Assembly: GCF_000784835.1 (NCBI RefSeq)
Contig: NZ_JSFH01000004.1
Coordinates: 124,001 to 188,000 of the forward strand
DNA from: Thermotoga sp. Mc24
GTDB lineage: Bacteria > Thermotogota > Thermotogae > Thermotogales > Thermotogaceae
Direction: 5' to 3'
DNA length: 64,000 nt
A program made the position numbers and the translations under genes. Under the pieces are notes generated by a model. The model was not told the origin of the DNA, searched no databases, and worked only from the letters and a program-made list of their open reading frames with translations. Of this stretch, positions 49,260 through 58,406 are shown piece after piece; within the stretch, counting starts at the first letter, position 1, and each line of letters starts with the position of its first letter.

Positions 49260-51743
49260 TCACTCACACTTTGACCAGCCGCAGTTCTTACAGCTCACGC
49301 ATCCCTCTTGCTTTATCAGGGAATTCTTTGAGAGACAAACGGGACAGTACACGTTTCCTTCGTCATCCACGTAGTAACCGCTTTGCCATCTGAGGTTGTG
49401 CGCCACTATGAATTTTTCTCTTTCGATCGGTTCTTCCTCACTCTCTGGTGCTTCTTCACCCGTTCTGAGCCACAGTTTTGCGAAGTCTTCAAGCGCTTTC
49501 TTGATTTCTTCAGCTAGACCCTTGCAGTACTCTCCTTTCACCTTCGAAAGCTGTTCTACTATTTCATCTATGGAAACTCCCGCTCTGAGAGCTATTGAGG
49601 AGAGTCTTCCTATCGCTTCGGCCATTTCACTGCCGTTGGAAATGAATATCTCCACTGCTTCTCCCGTGTCGTCGAAAGATATCGTTATGTAAGTGGTACC
49701 ATCGGGCCTCTTGTACTTTCTCGTGACGCTTCTGAGAGTATCTTTTCTCGGTCTTGGGTGGAGCTTCAGCTTCTCATCGACGACGAAGAACTGAACCTTT
49801 GGAGCCTCCGGTGTTTTCAAGGCTTTCGTCAGCACCTGTGTTTGTAAAGAACCGTCTCTGTACACGGTGATGCCCCTAACGTTTGTTCTGAGAGCTTCAA
49901 GGTATACGTTGAGAACATCATCCACGGTTGCGCTCTGAGGCATGTTGATTGTTTTGGAGATGTTGTTATCAACGTACCTCTGGAAAGCATCCTGCATGAG
50001 CAGGTGATCCATCGGATCTATATCGAGTGCGACCACAAAGACTTTCTTTATCTTCTCCGGAACATCCGGGATATCCTTCAAGCTTCCCTTTTCTATGAGT
50101 TCTTTCTCTATCTTCTTGAGAATCTCCGGATTCAACTTCTCTCTGAGCACCTGGTTCACGTAGAGAAAAGGCTCTTTCGTCCCGTCTTCCTTCGTCACGA
50201 ATCTGGTGTACGCGAGGAGGAAATTTGGTTCCAGTCCCGACGAAGTGTCCGCTATGTTCGAGATCGAACCGGTGGGTGCGATCGTCAGAAGAGCGACGTT
50301 TCTTCTAAACTCTTTTGTCATCTTCATGGTTTCTCTTATCTCATCGTCGTAGTTGCTCATACCCATGGCGAAGGGGACAAAGCCGTCTTCCGTCTTGTAC
50401 CTTGAGATCTCAAGGAGTGGAAAGTTCCCTTTTTCTTTTCCGAGTTCATAAGAAGTCCTGTGCGCGTGGAGTGCTATGAAAGCCATGAGATTGGCTGCGA
50501 AGTCCCGAGCCTCCTGGGAATTGTAAGGAATTTCGAGCTTGTAGAGAAGATCGGCGAATCCCATTATTCCAAGACCGAGTCTTCTACTTTCTCTGATCGC
50601 TTTTGTGATCTTGTCTATTGGAAACACGTTCACATCGATGACGTTGTCAAGAAAACGAACGGCTATTTGAACGAGCTCTTGAAGTGCCTCTAAATCTACA
50701 AAACCATCGTTGTAGAACTTTGCGATGTCGATGGAACCGAGGTTGCAGGCTTCGTAATCTGAAAGCCCAATCTCACCGCACGGGTTGGTTGAGTTGATCT
50801 TTCTGTGCGGGTAGAGTGGATAGTATTTGTTCATCTCTCCGAGGAAGGCAAGTCCTGGATCCCCACTCTTCCAGGCGTTTGTGGCAATTTTTCTGAAGAG
50901 ATCCCTGATCTTAACCTTCTTTCTGATCGCACTCCTTGGATGGGAGAGCTCGAGTTCACCATCTTCTTCGTAGAGTTTCAGAATCTCTTTCTTGTCCATC
51001 GGAAATCCAACAGAGAGGTTGAAGAAATTAAGCACCGCTTCTCCCGTGTTTTCCTTCTTTGCGTCTATGAATTCTTCTATGTCGGGGTGGTTTATGTTCA
51101 AAATACCCATCAACGCTCCACGCCTTCTGTAACCCTGTTTCACAACAGAGATAGCGGAGTTGAAGACGTGCATGAAAGAAACAGGGCCGGACGCTTTCCC
51201 GTGTGTACCTGCCACGAAACTGCCCTTCGGCCTCAGCTCAGAAAAGTTGCTCCCCACTCCTCCTCCCACTTTCGTTATGAGCGCGTACTCTTTCACCGCT
51301 TCGAAGATCTCTTCGATGCTGTCACCAACGGGTACTACGAAACACGCGGAGAGCATATGAAGATGGTTTCTCGATCTGTAAATTTCTTCGTAATCTTCCA
51401 ATGTCATCTGATCAATGGGTTTCCACAGAAGCTCGTGTCTCACCCCGAGTCCTGCGTTGAAGAGGGTGGGACTGTTTGGAATGAAGAGTCTTGCTTTCAA
51501 GACTTTGAAGAAAATATCTTCCCATTCTTTTATTCTGTCGAGTTTTTCGTTTTTCTTGTACGATGGATTCAGAAGCTCTGCTGTTGCTACAACTCTCGCC
51601 ACCCTTCTTGCCACATCTTCCCATTTCGTTTCCAGATAATTCCCATCCAGATCCTTCATGAAATACCTGTCTCTGAGAATTATCTGAGCATTTTTTGAAG
51701 GTTCAACGTCGATCCACCTTGAGATCAAATCGGACAATTTCAT
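49260..51743 (-). CDS. nrdJ: Adenosylcobalamin-dependent (class II) ribonucleotide reductase
   Basis: 827-residue B12-dependent reductase making dNTPs or dNDPs without oxygen. The active-site barrel has LSACFVVPVGDS (cysteine of the redox pair), TKVGGGVGSNFSELRP, NSTNPCGEIGLSDYEACNLGSI (radical cysteine and glutamate), and LLTIAPTGSISNIADTSSGLEPNF. The C-terminal tail carries a zinc-ribbon-like and redox set of cysteines (CPVC, CVSCKNCGWSKC). It lacks a recognisable ATP-cone at the N-terminus. The ATG at 51741-51743 follows AGGAGGGAGAAC. An upstream in-frame ATG at 51800 falls inside the regulatory region. Confidence 0.96.
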   Translation of the reverse strand: MKLSDLISRWIDVEPSKNAQIILRDRYFMKDLDGNYLETKWEDVARRVARVVATAELLNPSYKKNEKLDRIKEWEDIFFKVLKARLFIPNSPTLFNAGLGVRHELLWKPIDQMTLEDYEEIYRSRNHLHMLSACFVVPVGDSIEEIFEAVKEYALITKVGGGVGSNFSELRPKGSFVAGTHGKASGPVSFMHVFNSAISVVKQGYRRRGALMGILNINHPDIEEFIDAKKENTGEAVLNFFNLSVGFPMDKKEILKLYEEDGELELSHPRSAIRKKVKIRDLFRKIATNAWKSGDPGLAFLGEMNKYYPLYPHRKINSTNPCGEIGLSDYEACNLGSIDIAKFYNDGFVDLEALQELVQIAVRFLDNVIDVNVFPIDKITKAIRESRRLGLGIMGFADLLYKLEIPYNSQEARDFAANLMAFIALHAHRTSYELGKEKGNFPLLEISRYKTEDGFVPFAMGMSNYDDEIRETMKMTKEFRRNVALLTIAPTGSISNIADTSSGLEPNFLLAYTRFVTKEDGTKEPFLYVNQVLREKLNPEILKKIEKELIEKGSLKDIPDVPEKIKKVFVVALDIDPMDHLLMQDAFQRYVDNNISKTINMPQSATVDDVLNVYLEALRTNVRGITVYRDGSLQTQVLTKALKTPEAPKVQFFVVDEKLKLHPRPRKDTLRSVTRKYKRPDGTTYITISFDDTGEAVEIFISNGSEMAEAIGRLSSIALRAGVSIDEIVEQLSKVKGEYCKGLAEEIKKALEDFAKLWLRTGEEAPESEEEPIEREKFIVAHNLRWQSGYYVDDEGNVYCPVCLSKNSLIKQEGCVSCKNCGWSKCE

Positions 51744-51761
51744 GTTCTCCCTCCTGTTTTT

Positions 51762-51777
51762 AAACAACATATTGTGT
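51762..51777 (-). promoter_or_regulatory. NrdR-box-like operator of nrdJ
   Basis: The minus-strand 16-mer ACACAATATGTTGTTT matches the NrdR consensus ACACWATATATWGTGT at 14 of 16 positions. Only one box was found, whereas NrdR sites usually occur in pairs. nrdR is not in the window. Confidence 0.55.
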
Positions 51778-51799
51778 GTTTTTTCACAGAAATTCAACA

Positions 51800-51811
51800 T
51801 GTGGTAGGGTT
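51800..51811 (-). promoter_or_regulatory. DnaA-box-like site upstream of nrdJ
   Basis: The minus-strand 12-mer AACCCTACCACA matches the origin box AAACCTACCACC at 10 of 12 positions. It lies between a possible -10 (TATAAT, 51821-51826) and the NrdR-like box. Confidence 0.4.
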
Positions 51812-51900
51812 TCCCGAGAAATTATACATCACCATCCCGATGAAAATCTGAAACAGTATCAGAAAATTTCTAAAGGATTTCCCATGGTATCCTTTTGAAG

Positions 51901-52632
51901 ATGAGAGTGAAGGAGATAAATGTCAGGAGCGCGCTGACTTATTCCGAATCGAAAAGAAGGTACACCCTCAGCCCTTACGTGGGCTGCACCAATGCCTGTG
52001 TGTACTGTTACGCAAGTGATTACGCGCGACGATACAGAGAGATGAACTGGAAGTTAGAAATCATTGTGAAACGAAACATAGCCGAAGTTCTCAGAAAAGA
52101 TATCATCAAGAAGAAACCACACCACGTTTTCATGAGCACCATGTGCGATCCGTATCAACCTATCGAGAAAGAGTACAAGCTCACCCGAAGATGTCTCGAA
52201 GTCTTTCTGGAGTTCCCGCTTCTGGAAATCGAAGTGATGATCCTCACAAAATCCACACTCGTTTTAAGGGACCTGGACCTGTTCAGAAAGATGAAAAGAA
52301 TTTCGATAGGACTCAGCGTCACAACTGATGACGACGAAATCCGGAAGATGTTCGAGCCCAACTCGAGTTCCATAGAGGAGAGAGTGGAAACTTTGAAGGT
52401 GCTGAAAGAAAATGGAATAAGGACCTGTGCTTTCATCAGTCCCATGCTTCCAATGAACCCGAAAAAACTGGCAAGCATGTTGAAACCTCACGTGGATCGC
52501 GTGTTTATCGACGACATGCACTATCGATGGCGCGTAAAGGATTTTTATGGGAAACTCGGACTTTCCTGGGCACTTGAGGATGAGTACTTCGAAAGAACTC
52601 GAAAAGAACTACTTGCATTCTTTCAAGAATAG
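51901..52632 (+). CDS. Radical SAM protein (spore-photoproduct-lyase-like)
   Basis: 243-residue radical SAM protein with the cluster motif in LSPYVGCTNACVYCYASDYARRY (C-x3-C-x2-C). HHVFMSTMCDPYQPIE, VMILTKSTLVLRDLDL and RISIGLSVTTDD follow. This combination is typical of the SplB/Rv2578c-type group; actual substrate unknown, DNA repair only a possibility. The ATG at 51901 has no clear Shine-Dalgarno site, and an in-frame TTG at 51895 is equally unsupported. The message may have a very short leader. Confidence 0.8.
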   Translation: MRVKEINVRSALTYSESKRRYTLSPYVGCTNACVYCYASDYARRYREMNWKLEIIVKRNIAEVLRKDIIKKKPHHVFMSTMCDPYQPIEKEYKLTRRCLEVFLEFPLLEIEVMILTKSTLVLRDLDLFRKMKRISIGLSVTTDDDEIRKMFEPNSSSIEERVETLKVLKENGIRTCAFISPMLPMNPKKLASMLKPHVDRVFIDDMHYRWRVKDFYGKLGLSWALEDEYFERTRKELLAFFQE

Positions 52633-52654
52633 AGAGGGCAGAACGCCCTCTTTT
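52633..52654. terminator. Bidirectional terminator between the SPL-like gene and xylB
   Basis: Stem AGAGGGC / GCCCTCT with a 5-base loop, T run on the plus side. It lies in the 21-base gap between convergent genes. Confidence 0.8.
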
Positions 52655-54132
52655 CAAGATCTGAACATCTCTTTGAGAGATGCGTAGAGTTTTTTGAATT
52701 TCTCGTGTAGTTTTTCGTAGATTTCTGTGTTTTCAACAACAGGGTCAGTGTAACTCTTCACGCGGAACCACTCTTTCGAAATTTTCGCTGGATTTTCTCC
52801 CATTGAGCCAGACACAGCGAGGATCGCTGCACCGTAAGACGCCCCTTCATCCACAGCTGGTTTTTGTATTCTCAATCCTGTCATATCTGCGAGCATTTTG
52901 TTCCATACCCTGCTCTTTGAACCTCCTCCTGTGATTCTCACATTGTTGAGATCCACCTTGAGTTCTCTCAGTATATCGAACGAATCTTTGATACCGAAGG
53001 CAACGCCTTCGAATATGGCTCTCACCATATCCCACTTGGTGTTGTACGAGGATATACCGAAGAAAACACCCCTCGCGAATGGATCTCTGTGTGGTGTCCT
53101 TTCACCGTTGAGATACGGCAGGAAGATTATCCCGTTTGATCCCACGGGAACCTTATCCACCTCTTCGTTGATCGTTTCATAATCTTCGTTCAGGAATTTC
53201 TCCTTGAACCACTCCAGTGAATAGGTAGCGGAGAGCATCACACCCATGTGGTATCTTGTTTCTGGAACGGTGTGTGCGAAGAAATGTACTCTACCCTTTG
53301 GATCGGGTTGGTCTCCTTTTGTGGGTGCCAAAACGGTTCCTGAAGTACCGAGACTCACCATCGCGTCACCTGGTTCTACGACGGCTATTCCAAGAGCCGC
53401 GCAGGCGTTGTCAGCTCCTCCGCCTATCACAAGCGTGTCTTCGGAGAGACCAAGATCCGACGCTACTTCGGGTTTCACATTTCCAACCACGCCGTTCGAC
53501 GGTATTATCTCTGGGAGAACACTTTCCGGTATGTTGAGTTCTTTCAATACGTCCTTGTTCCATTCCATCTTTGATACACTGTACATCACCGTTCCGGAGG
53601 CATCGGAATGCTCCGTTTTCATCTCACCGGTGAGCATGTAGTTTATGAAATCTTTTGGCAGCATGATTTTTGAAATTTTTCCGTAGATCTCAGGTTCATG
53701 CTTTCGGATCCAGAGTATCTTTGGGAGCGTGAAACCGGGCAAAATGGGATTTCCGACGAGCTTGAGGACGTTTTCCTCTCCGCCGAGGATCTGGGTGGCT
53801 TCTTCGCACTCTTTGTATGTTCTCTGATCGCACCAGAGGATAGCGTTTCTCAGGACTTTACCGTTGTCATCGATTGCCACAAGACTGTGCATCTGCCCGC
53901 TGGTGGAGATCGCTCTTATTTTGCCGCCCATTTCTTTCGATCTGTCGGAGAGGTTCTTCAATATTTTTTTCACCGCCTCCCACCAGGAGAGGGGATCCTG
54001 CTCCGCCCAGGCAGGCTGAGGAGTGAACATGGTTAGTCTTTCATTCGCTGTTGCAAGAATCTCTCCCTTCTCGTTCACAAGAATTCCCTTGACACCGGTC
54101 GTTCCCACATCGAGTCCCACGTACAGGTTCAT
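52654..54132 (-). CDS. xylB: Xylulokinase
   Basis: 492-residue FGGY sugar kinase phosphorylating D-xylulose. The N-terminal ATPase fold has LYVGLDVGTTGVKGILV. Signature parts are STSGQMHSLV, ILWCDQRT and PKDFINYMLTGE. The second domain has VIGGGADNACAALGI, MVSLGTSGTV, and RITGGGSKSRVWNKMLADMTG. It is the last gene of the leftward sugar operon; its ATG shares one base with the stop of the ABC ATPase gene (TAATG). Confidence 0.92.
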   Translation of the reverse strand: MNLYVGLDVGTTGVKGILVNEKGEILATANERLTMFTPQPAWAEQDPLSWWEAVKKILKNLSDRSKEMGGKIRAISTSGQMHSLVAIDDNGKVLRNAILWCDQRTYKECEEATQILGGEENVLKLVGNPILPGFTLPKILWIRKHEPEIYGKISKIMLPKDFINYMLTGEMKTEHSDASGTVMYSVSKMEWNKDVLKELNIPESVLPEIIPSNGVVGNVKPEVASDLGLSEDTLVIGGGADNACAALGIAVVEPGDAMVSLGTSGTVLAPTKGDQPDPKGRVHFFAHTVPETRYHMGVMLSATYSLEWFKEKFLNEDYETINEEVDKVPVGSNGIIFLPYLNGERTPHRDPFARGVFFGISSYNTKWDMVRAIFEGVAFGIKDSFDILRELKVDLNNVRITGGGSKSRVWNKMLADMTGLRIQKPAVDEGASYGAAILAVSGSMGENPAKISKEWFRVKSYTDPVVENTEIYEKLHEKFKKLYASLKEMFRS

Positions 54133-55661
54133 TATGCGACCCTCCCGTTCTGTTTTTTCTGTCCAGATGCGTAGTACATTATTTCTTCCTGAGTGACTCT
54201 TTTCTCTCTGTTGTCCAGAACGGCTGTGATTTCACTTTCCCACATGACGACTATTCTATCGCTGAGATTCAGTATTTCTGGGAGTTCCGAAGAGATCATG
54301 ATCACAGCTTTGCCCTGTGCGGCGAGTTCTCTGATCATCCTGTGTATTTCTGCCTTTGCACCAACGTCTATTCCGCGTGTTGGCTCGTCGAAGATCAGAA
54401 TATCCGCGTTCGTGGCGAGCCATTTGGCAAGGACCACTTTCTGCTGGTTTCCACCCGATAGATTTTCTGTTATTTGATAAATGGAAGGCGTTTTTATGGA
54501 GAGTCTTTTTACATAGTCTTCTGAGATCTCTTCTTCTTTTCTTTCATCGAGCACGAGCCCCCATCTGCTGATTTTTTTCAGTGATGGGAGCACGATATTG
54601 TCCTTCACAGTCATTCTCAAAACAAGCCCCTGAAGTTTTCTGTCCTCAGGAATGAGTCCTATCCCCATCTTAATAGCATCTTCCGGATTTTTTATTTCAA
54701 CTTTCCTTCCGTTAACGTATATGTCTCCGGATTCCTTTTGATTCACTCCGAACACCAAGAGCATCGTTTCAGTTCTTCCAGCCCCCACAAGTCCCGCGAA
54801 TCCCAGAACTTCTCCCTTTCTCACTTCAAAAGAAACATTCTTCACTTTATCCTTCCACTTCAGGTTTCTGACTTCAAGGGCAATTTCTCCGGGTCTGGTC
54901 TCTATTCCGTGTGGGAAAAACTCCACTTCACGTCCTACCATCATTTTTATGATCGTGTCCACATCGAATTCTCCTTTTTTCAACACGCCGATTCTTTTTC
55001 CGTCTCTCATCACAACGATCCTGTCGCTTATCCTCATAACTTCGTCCAGTCTATGTGAAACGAAAACAACAGAAATACCTCTACTTTTCAACATTTCTAT
55101 GATTTCGAAGAGTCTTTCTGTCTCTTCGACAGTAAGCGACGATGTGGGTTCATCCATGAAGATGATCCTGGGTTCTTTAACCAGTGCCTTACATATTTCC
55201 ACCATCTGTCTCTGGGCGGTGGTGAGGTTTCTCACCAGAGCATCTGGAGAGAACTTGGCGCCGATGAGATCGAGCAGTTCTTTAGATCTTGTGTACATAT
55301 AGTTCTCATCAACTCTACTGGAAAGGGTTCTTTTCTGTCCCCTGACAGCTTCATAGGCGAGAAAGATGTTTTCCGCCACAGTCATGTTGTCGCACAGGTT
55401 CAGCTCCTGATGGATAACACTTATGCCCTTTTTGAACGCGTCGACCGGAGAGTGAAATTCTACCCTTTCGCCGTTGACCAGAATTTCTCCCGCATCAGGT
55501 TTGAGGACACCCGTCAGAATTTTTATGAGGGTGGATTTACCAGCACCATTTTCACCTATCAGAGAGACAATCTCGTTTTCGTAAACCTCAAAATCGACGT
55601 TGTCCACAGCCACAACTCCAGGGAATCTTTTCACTATGCCCTTTGCTTTCAGTATCTCCAT
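54132..55661 (-). CDS. Sugar ABC transporter ATPase (tandem, RbsA/XylG type)
   Basis: 509-residue protein with two fused ABC domains. The first has Walker [15 protein letters not shown], signature [15 protein letters not shown] and Walker [12 protein letters not shown]. The second has a degenerate P-loop [12 protein letters not shown], signature [15 protein letters not shown] and [14 protein letters not shown]. This is the usual CUT2-family pattern with an inactive second P-loop. ATG at 55661, preceded by GGGGTGAT. From memory, the T. maritima equivalent serves a xylose/glucose transporter. Confidence 0.93.
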   Translation of the reverse strand: MEILKAKGIVKRFPGVVAVDNVDFEVYENEIVSLIGENGAGKSTLIKILTGVLKPDAGEILVNGERVEFHSPVDAFKKGISVIHQELNLCDNMTVAENIFLAYEAVRGQKRTLSSRVDENYMYTRSKELLDLIGAKFSPDALVRNLTTAQRQMVEICKALVKEPRIIFMDEPTSSLTVEETERLFEIIEMLKSRGISVVFVSHRLDEVMRISDRIVVMRDGKRIGVLKKGEFDVDTIIKMMVGREVEFFPHGIETRPGEIALEVRNLKWKDKVKNVSFEVRKGEVLGFAGLVGAGRTETMLLVFGVNQKESGDIYVNGRKVEIKNPEDAIKMGIGLIPEDRKLQGLVLRMTVKDNIVLPSLKKISRWGLVLDERKEEEISEDYVKRLSIKTPSIYQITENLSGGNQQKVVLAKWLATNADILIFDEPTRGIDVGAKAEIHRMIRELAAQGKAVIMISSELPEILNLSDRIVVMWESEITAVLDNREKRVTQEEIMYYASGQKKQNGRVA

Positions 55662-55678
55662 TCGATCACCCCGGAAAG

Positions 55679-55703
55679 CGAGGAGGGGAAACACCCCTCC
55701 TCG
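55679..55703. terminator. Intercistronic hairpin between binding-protein and ATPase genes
   Basis: Perfect 10-base stem CGAGGAGGGG / CCCCTCCTCG. On the minus (operon) strand it is followed only by CTTTCC, so it is probably a weak terminator or an mRNA-protecting stem. Such a stem would leave more message for the binding protein than for the downstream genes. Confidence 0.6.
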
Positions 55704-55709
55704 TGTTTT

Positions 55710-56681
55710 TCAGAATTTTATTGGAATTCCGAGTTCTTCCATCTTCTTCAAATATTCATCGAGGTTCTCTGGTGTGACCACATCAACACCTGTGTCGATC
55801 ACGTAGTCAACCTTTCCATCAACCTTGACTTTCGGGAGCATCATCAAAGTGTTTTGAACACCTATCTTGTTCATCAGATAAAGAACTGTGACTGACAGGT
55901 ATCCCATCATGTAGGGTCTCTGCCCCATCGTTGCCTGGATAACTCCTTCTTTCACGTACTGAAGAATATCAGGTGTTGTATCGAAACAGACGATCTTCAC
56001 TTTTCCAACTTTTCCAGCATTTTTCACCACGAGTGCTTGGGCAGGTCCGTTGTAGGCATACACACCAAAAAATGCATCGAGATCTGGATGGGCATTGAGA
56101 GCGGCTTCCGCTAGAGACACTGCTCTCGCACCGTCTTCTTCATCGTTGAGGATGTCGACTATTTCTATCTCCGAGTCCTTGATGGCGTCTTTGAATCCCT
56201 GGATTCTCTGAAGGGAGTTCATAGCTGTCAGTGAACCCGTTCCTATGACAACTTTACCCTTTCCTCCAAGGAGCTCTTTCATGATGAGACCAGCTGTGTA
56301 ACCTGCCTGGTAGTTGTCCGTTCCGATGTAGACGTACCTTCCACTGTCCGGAGAGTCTGTATCGAGAGTGACAACAGGAATACCCATCTCAAGGGCTTTC
56401 TTGATGGTGGGGATGACTGCAGTTGGATCGGACGGCGCGATCGCAATACCGTTTACACCTTCGGCTATGAAAGATTCGAGCATCTGAAGCTGAGCGTTGA
56501 TATCTTCCTTTTGTGGAACGAAGAACTTCGTATCCACTCCAAGTGCCTTCCCCGCCGCTTTAACACCTTGTTCTACCTGTGACCAGTAAGGATGGACGGA
56601 TTTTCCGATAACACCTATGGTGAGAGCCAGCGACAGACCAGCAACCAGGAGAACCGAAAGAAAAACCAGAAGTTTCCTCAT
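55710..56681 (-). CDS. Sugar-binding protein of the CUT2-type ABC transporter
   Basis: 323-residue periplasmic-binding-protein type I fold. A signal peptide (MRKLLVFLSVLLVAGLSLA) comes first, then LTIGVIGKSVHPYWSQVEQGVKAA and GVNGIAIAPSDPTAVIPTIKKA. GIPVVTLDTDSPDSGRYVYIGTDN follows. These are RbsB/XylF-like ligand-binding segments. From memory the T. maritima counterpart binds xylose and glucose. The ATG at 56681 follows GGGGGTG. Confidence 0.92.
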   Translation of the reverse strand: MRKLLVFLSVLLVAGLSLALTIGVIGKSVHPYWSQVEQGVKAAGKALGVDTKFFVPQKEDINAQLQMLESFIAEGVNGIAIAPSDPTAVIPTIKKALEMGIPVVTLDTDSPDSGRYVYIGTDNYQAGYTAGLIMKELLGGKGKVVIGTGSLTAMNSLQRIQGFKDAIKDSEIEIVDILNDEEDGARAVSLAEAALNAHPDLDAFFGVYAYNGPAQALVVKNAGKVGKVKIVCFDTTPDILQYVKEGVIQATMGQRPYMMGYLSVTVLYLMNKIGVQNTLMMLPKVKVDGKVDYVIDTGVDVVTPENLDEYLKKMEELGIPIKF

Positions 56682-56706
56682 GATAACACCCCCTTGTAAA
56701 GATGTT

Positions 56707-57426
56707 TTATTCCACATACACCCACATCTTTTTTCTGTACACCGGATCTTCAGGGTTCACTCCTTTTCTTTTGAAAAGCTCGCTCAGAGTGACGAATCCG
56801 TATCCACGTTTTTTCAATTCCGGGATCAGTATCTCTAGAACTTCGACGATCGGATGCGGCTCTGGTTGTACGTCGTGAAGAAGAATTATTGCACCATCTC
56901 TTATGTCTTTCAACACGTTGCTTACGATCTTTTGGGGATCTCTATCACATCCCGCCCAGTCGTAGCCGAGAATGCCGCTCACGAACGGCATGTTTATCAC
57001 ATCGAACATGGTATCGCTCACCGCCAGATTGGGTGGTCTGAAGAATCGAGGCTCTTTTCCTGTGTATTTCTTGATGAGATCCTTCGTACGTTCGATGTAA
57101 TCTTTTATCGTCTCAGGATCTTTTTTGTCAAGTGGTTCATAATTCCACGAGTGATTTCCTATTTCACATCCCAGAGAGAACATTCTTTCGAGGATAGTTC
57201 GAGTACTTTCGTTCAACCTCTGTCCCACAACGAAAAAGGTAGCTACAACACCGTGTTTTTCAAGAGTACCCAGTACTGCGGAGGTGAGTTTTACATCAGG
57301 ACCGTCATCGAAAGTGAGCGCCACCAGTTTCACTCCGTTTTCCTCCCCGAAGTTCACTTTTGAATCAGTTGAAAAAAGCAAAACTGTTGTCAAAAAGATC
57401 GAAAGAAAAACCAGAAGTCTTTTCAT
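56707..57426 (-). CDS. NodB-type polysaccharide deacetylase-like protein, second metal histidine replaced
   Basis: 239-residue exported protein with a signal peptide (MKRLLVFLSIFLTTVLLFS) and a NodB homology domain. Motif 1 is TFDDGPD (D40 base, D41 metal ligand). Motif 2 reads NHSWNY, with H92 present but tyrosine 96 in place of the second metal histidine (usual HxxxH). Motif 3 is RFFRPPN and the late His motif is LLHDVQPEPH. Activity is therefore uncertain; it could be impaired or use another metal geometry. Its place between transporter genes suggests action on an external glycan. Confidence 0.85.
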   Translation of the reverse strand: MKRLLVFLSIFLTTVLLFSTDSKVNFGEENGVKLVALTFDDGPDVKLTSAVLGTLEKHGVVATFFVVGQRLNESTRTILERMFSLGCEIGNHSWNYEPLDKKDPETIKDYIERTKDLIKKYTGKEPRFFRPPNLAVSDTMFDVINMPFVSGILGYDWAGCDRDPQKIVSNVLKDIRDGAIILLHDVQPEPHPIVEVLEILIPELKKRGYGFVTLSELFKRKGVNPEDPVYRKKMWVYVE

Positions 57427-57440
57427 GACCCACCCACCTG

Positions 57441-58394
57441 TTATTTGCTTGCAAGTCTCCTTCTCAATATGTCGAGAGTTACTGCCACAACTATGACGAT
57501 TCCGATGACTACGTTGTGCCAGTACGTCGAAACGTTGAGAAGAACGAGAGCGTTCCAGAGAAGACTTATGATACTCGCGCCTACGATTGCTCCTAAAACA
57601 CTTCCTTCTCCTCCCGTGAGACTCGTTCCACCGATTACAGTGGAGGCTATGGCATAGAGTTCGTACATACTACCGACACCTGGTTGCCCTTGAGAAAGCC
57701 TTGCCGCAATGATTATCCCCACCACACCGGCGAGGAATCCCGATACCATGAACGCTATCATTCGCACTCTGTCTACGTTCACTCCGGAAAATCTTGCGGC
57801 GACTTCGTTACCGCCGGAAGCCCTCAGGTGTTTTCCATAAACGGTCTTTCTGAGGAAGAAATCTGCCACAAGAACCACTGCAAGGAGAATCCACACCGGG
57901 ATCGGTATCTTCAAAAATTCTCCCTGTCCGATTTTCAAGAAAGAAGATGGGAGTCCGATTATAGGCCACCCCTTTGTGATCACAGCAGCCATGCCTCGAG
58001 CGATCGTCAGAGTTCCAAGGGTGATGATAAAAGCGGGAACTCTGAGTTTTGTGACGAACAAGCCGTGCCACGCACCTGCTCCTATAGAGAACAAAAGAAT
58101 GAGAATCACAGAGATCCACACGGGAACACCGTGAGTCATGAGCCAGGCGACCATTACTCCTGTGAGCGCCACCATAGAACCGGGGGAGAGGTCGATGGCT
58201 CCTCCCCCGGAGATGATGACAAAGGTTTCCCCGATGGCTAAAAGGCCAAAGATCGCGATCTGCCTTCCGAGAGCCTGAAGATTGAATGCTGTCAGAAAGC
58301 GAGGATTCAGGATAGCCGTGAAAACAGCCAAACTGACGAGAGCAACTAAAGGACCGAGTTCTCTGAAAGTTCTCTTCTTAAATTTCGAAGTCAA
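57441..58394 (-). CDS. Sugar ABC transporter permease (CUT2 type)
   Basis: 317-residue RbsC/XylH-like permease with 8-10 hydrophobic helices. Landmarks are IAIFGLLAIGETFVIISGGGAIDLSPGSMVAL, VPAFIITLGTLTIARGMA, YGKHLRASGGNEVAARFSG (cytoplasmic EAA-like loop) and TSLTGGEGSVLGAIVGA. It starts with TTG at 58394, 7 bases after GGAGGAGA. It forms one transporter with the binding protein at 55710 and the ATPase at 54132. Confidence 0.92.
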   Translation of the reverse strand: MTSKFKKRTFRELGPLVALVSLAVFTAILNPRFLTAFNLQALGRQIAIFGLLAIGETFVIISGGGAIDLSPGSMVALTGVMVAWLMTHGVPVWISVILILLFSIGAGAWHGLFVTKLRVPAFIITLGTLTIARGMAAVITKGWPIIGLPSSFLKIGQGEFLKIPIPVWILLAVVLVADFFLRKTVYGKHLRASGGNEVAARFSGVNVDRVRMIAFMVSGFLAGVVGIIIAARLSQGQPGVGSMYELYAIASTVIGGTSLTGGEGSVLGAIVGASIISLLWNALVLLNVSTYWHNVVIGIVIVVAVTLDILRRRLASK

Positions 58395-58406
58395 GTTATC
58401 TCCTCC

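Noticed and set aside
51780-51800. A second NrdR box upstream of nrdJ
   Set aside because: Searched at one, two and three helical turns from the first box; no segment reaches a convincing match.
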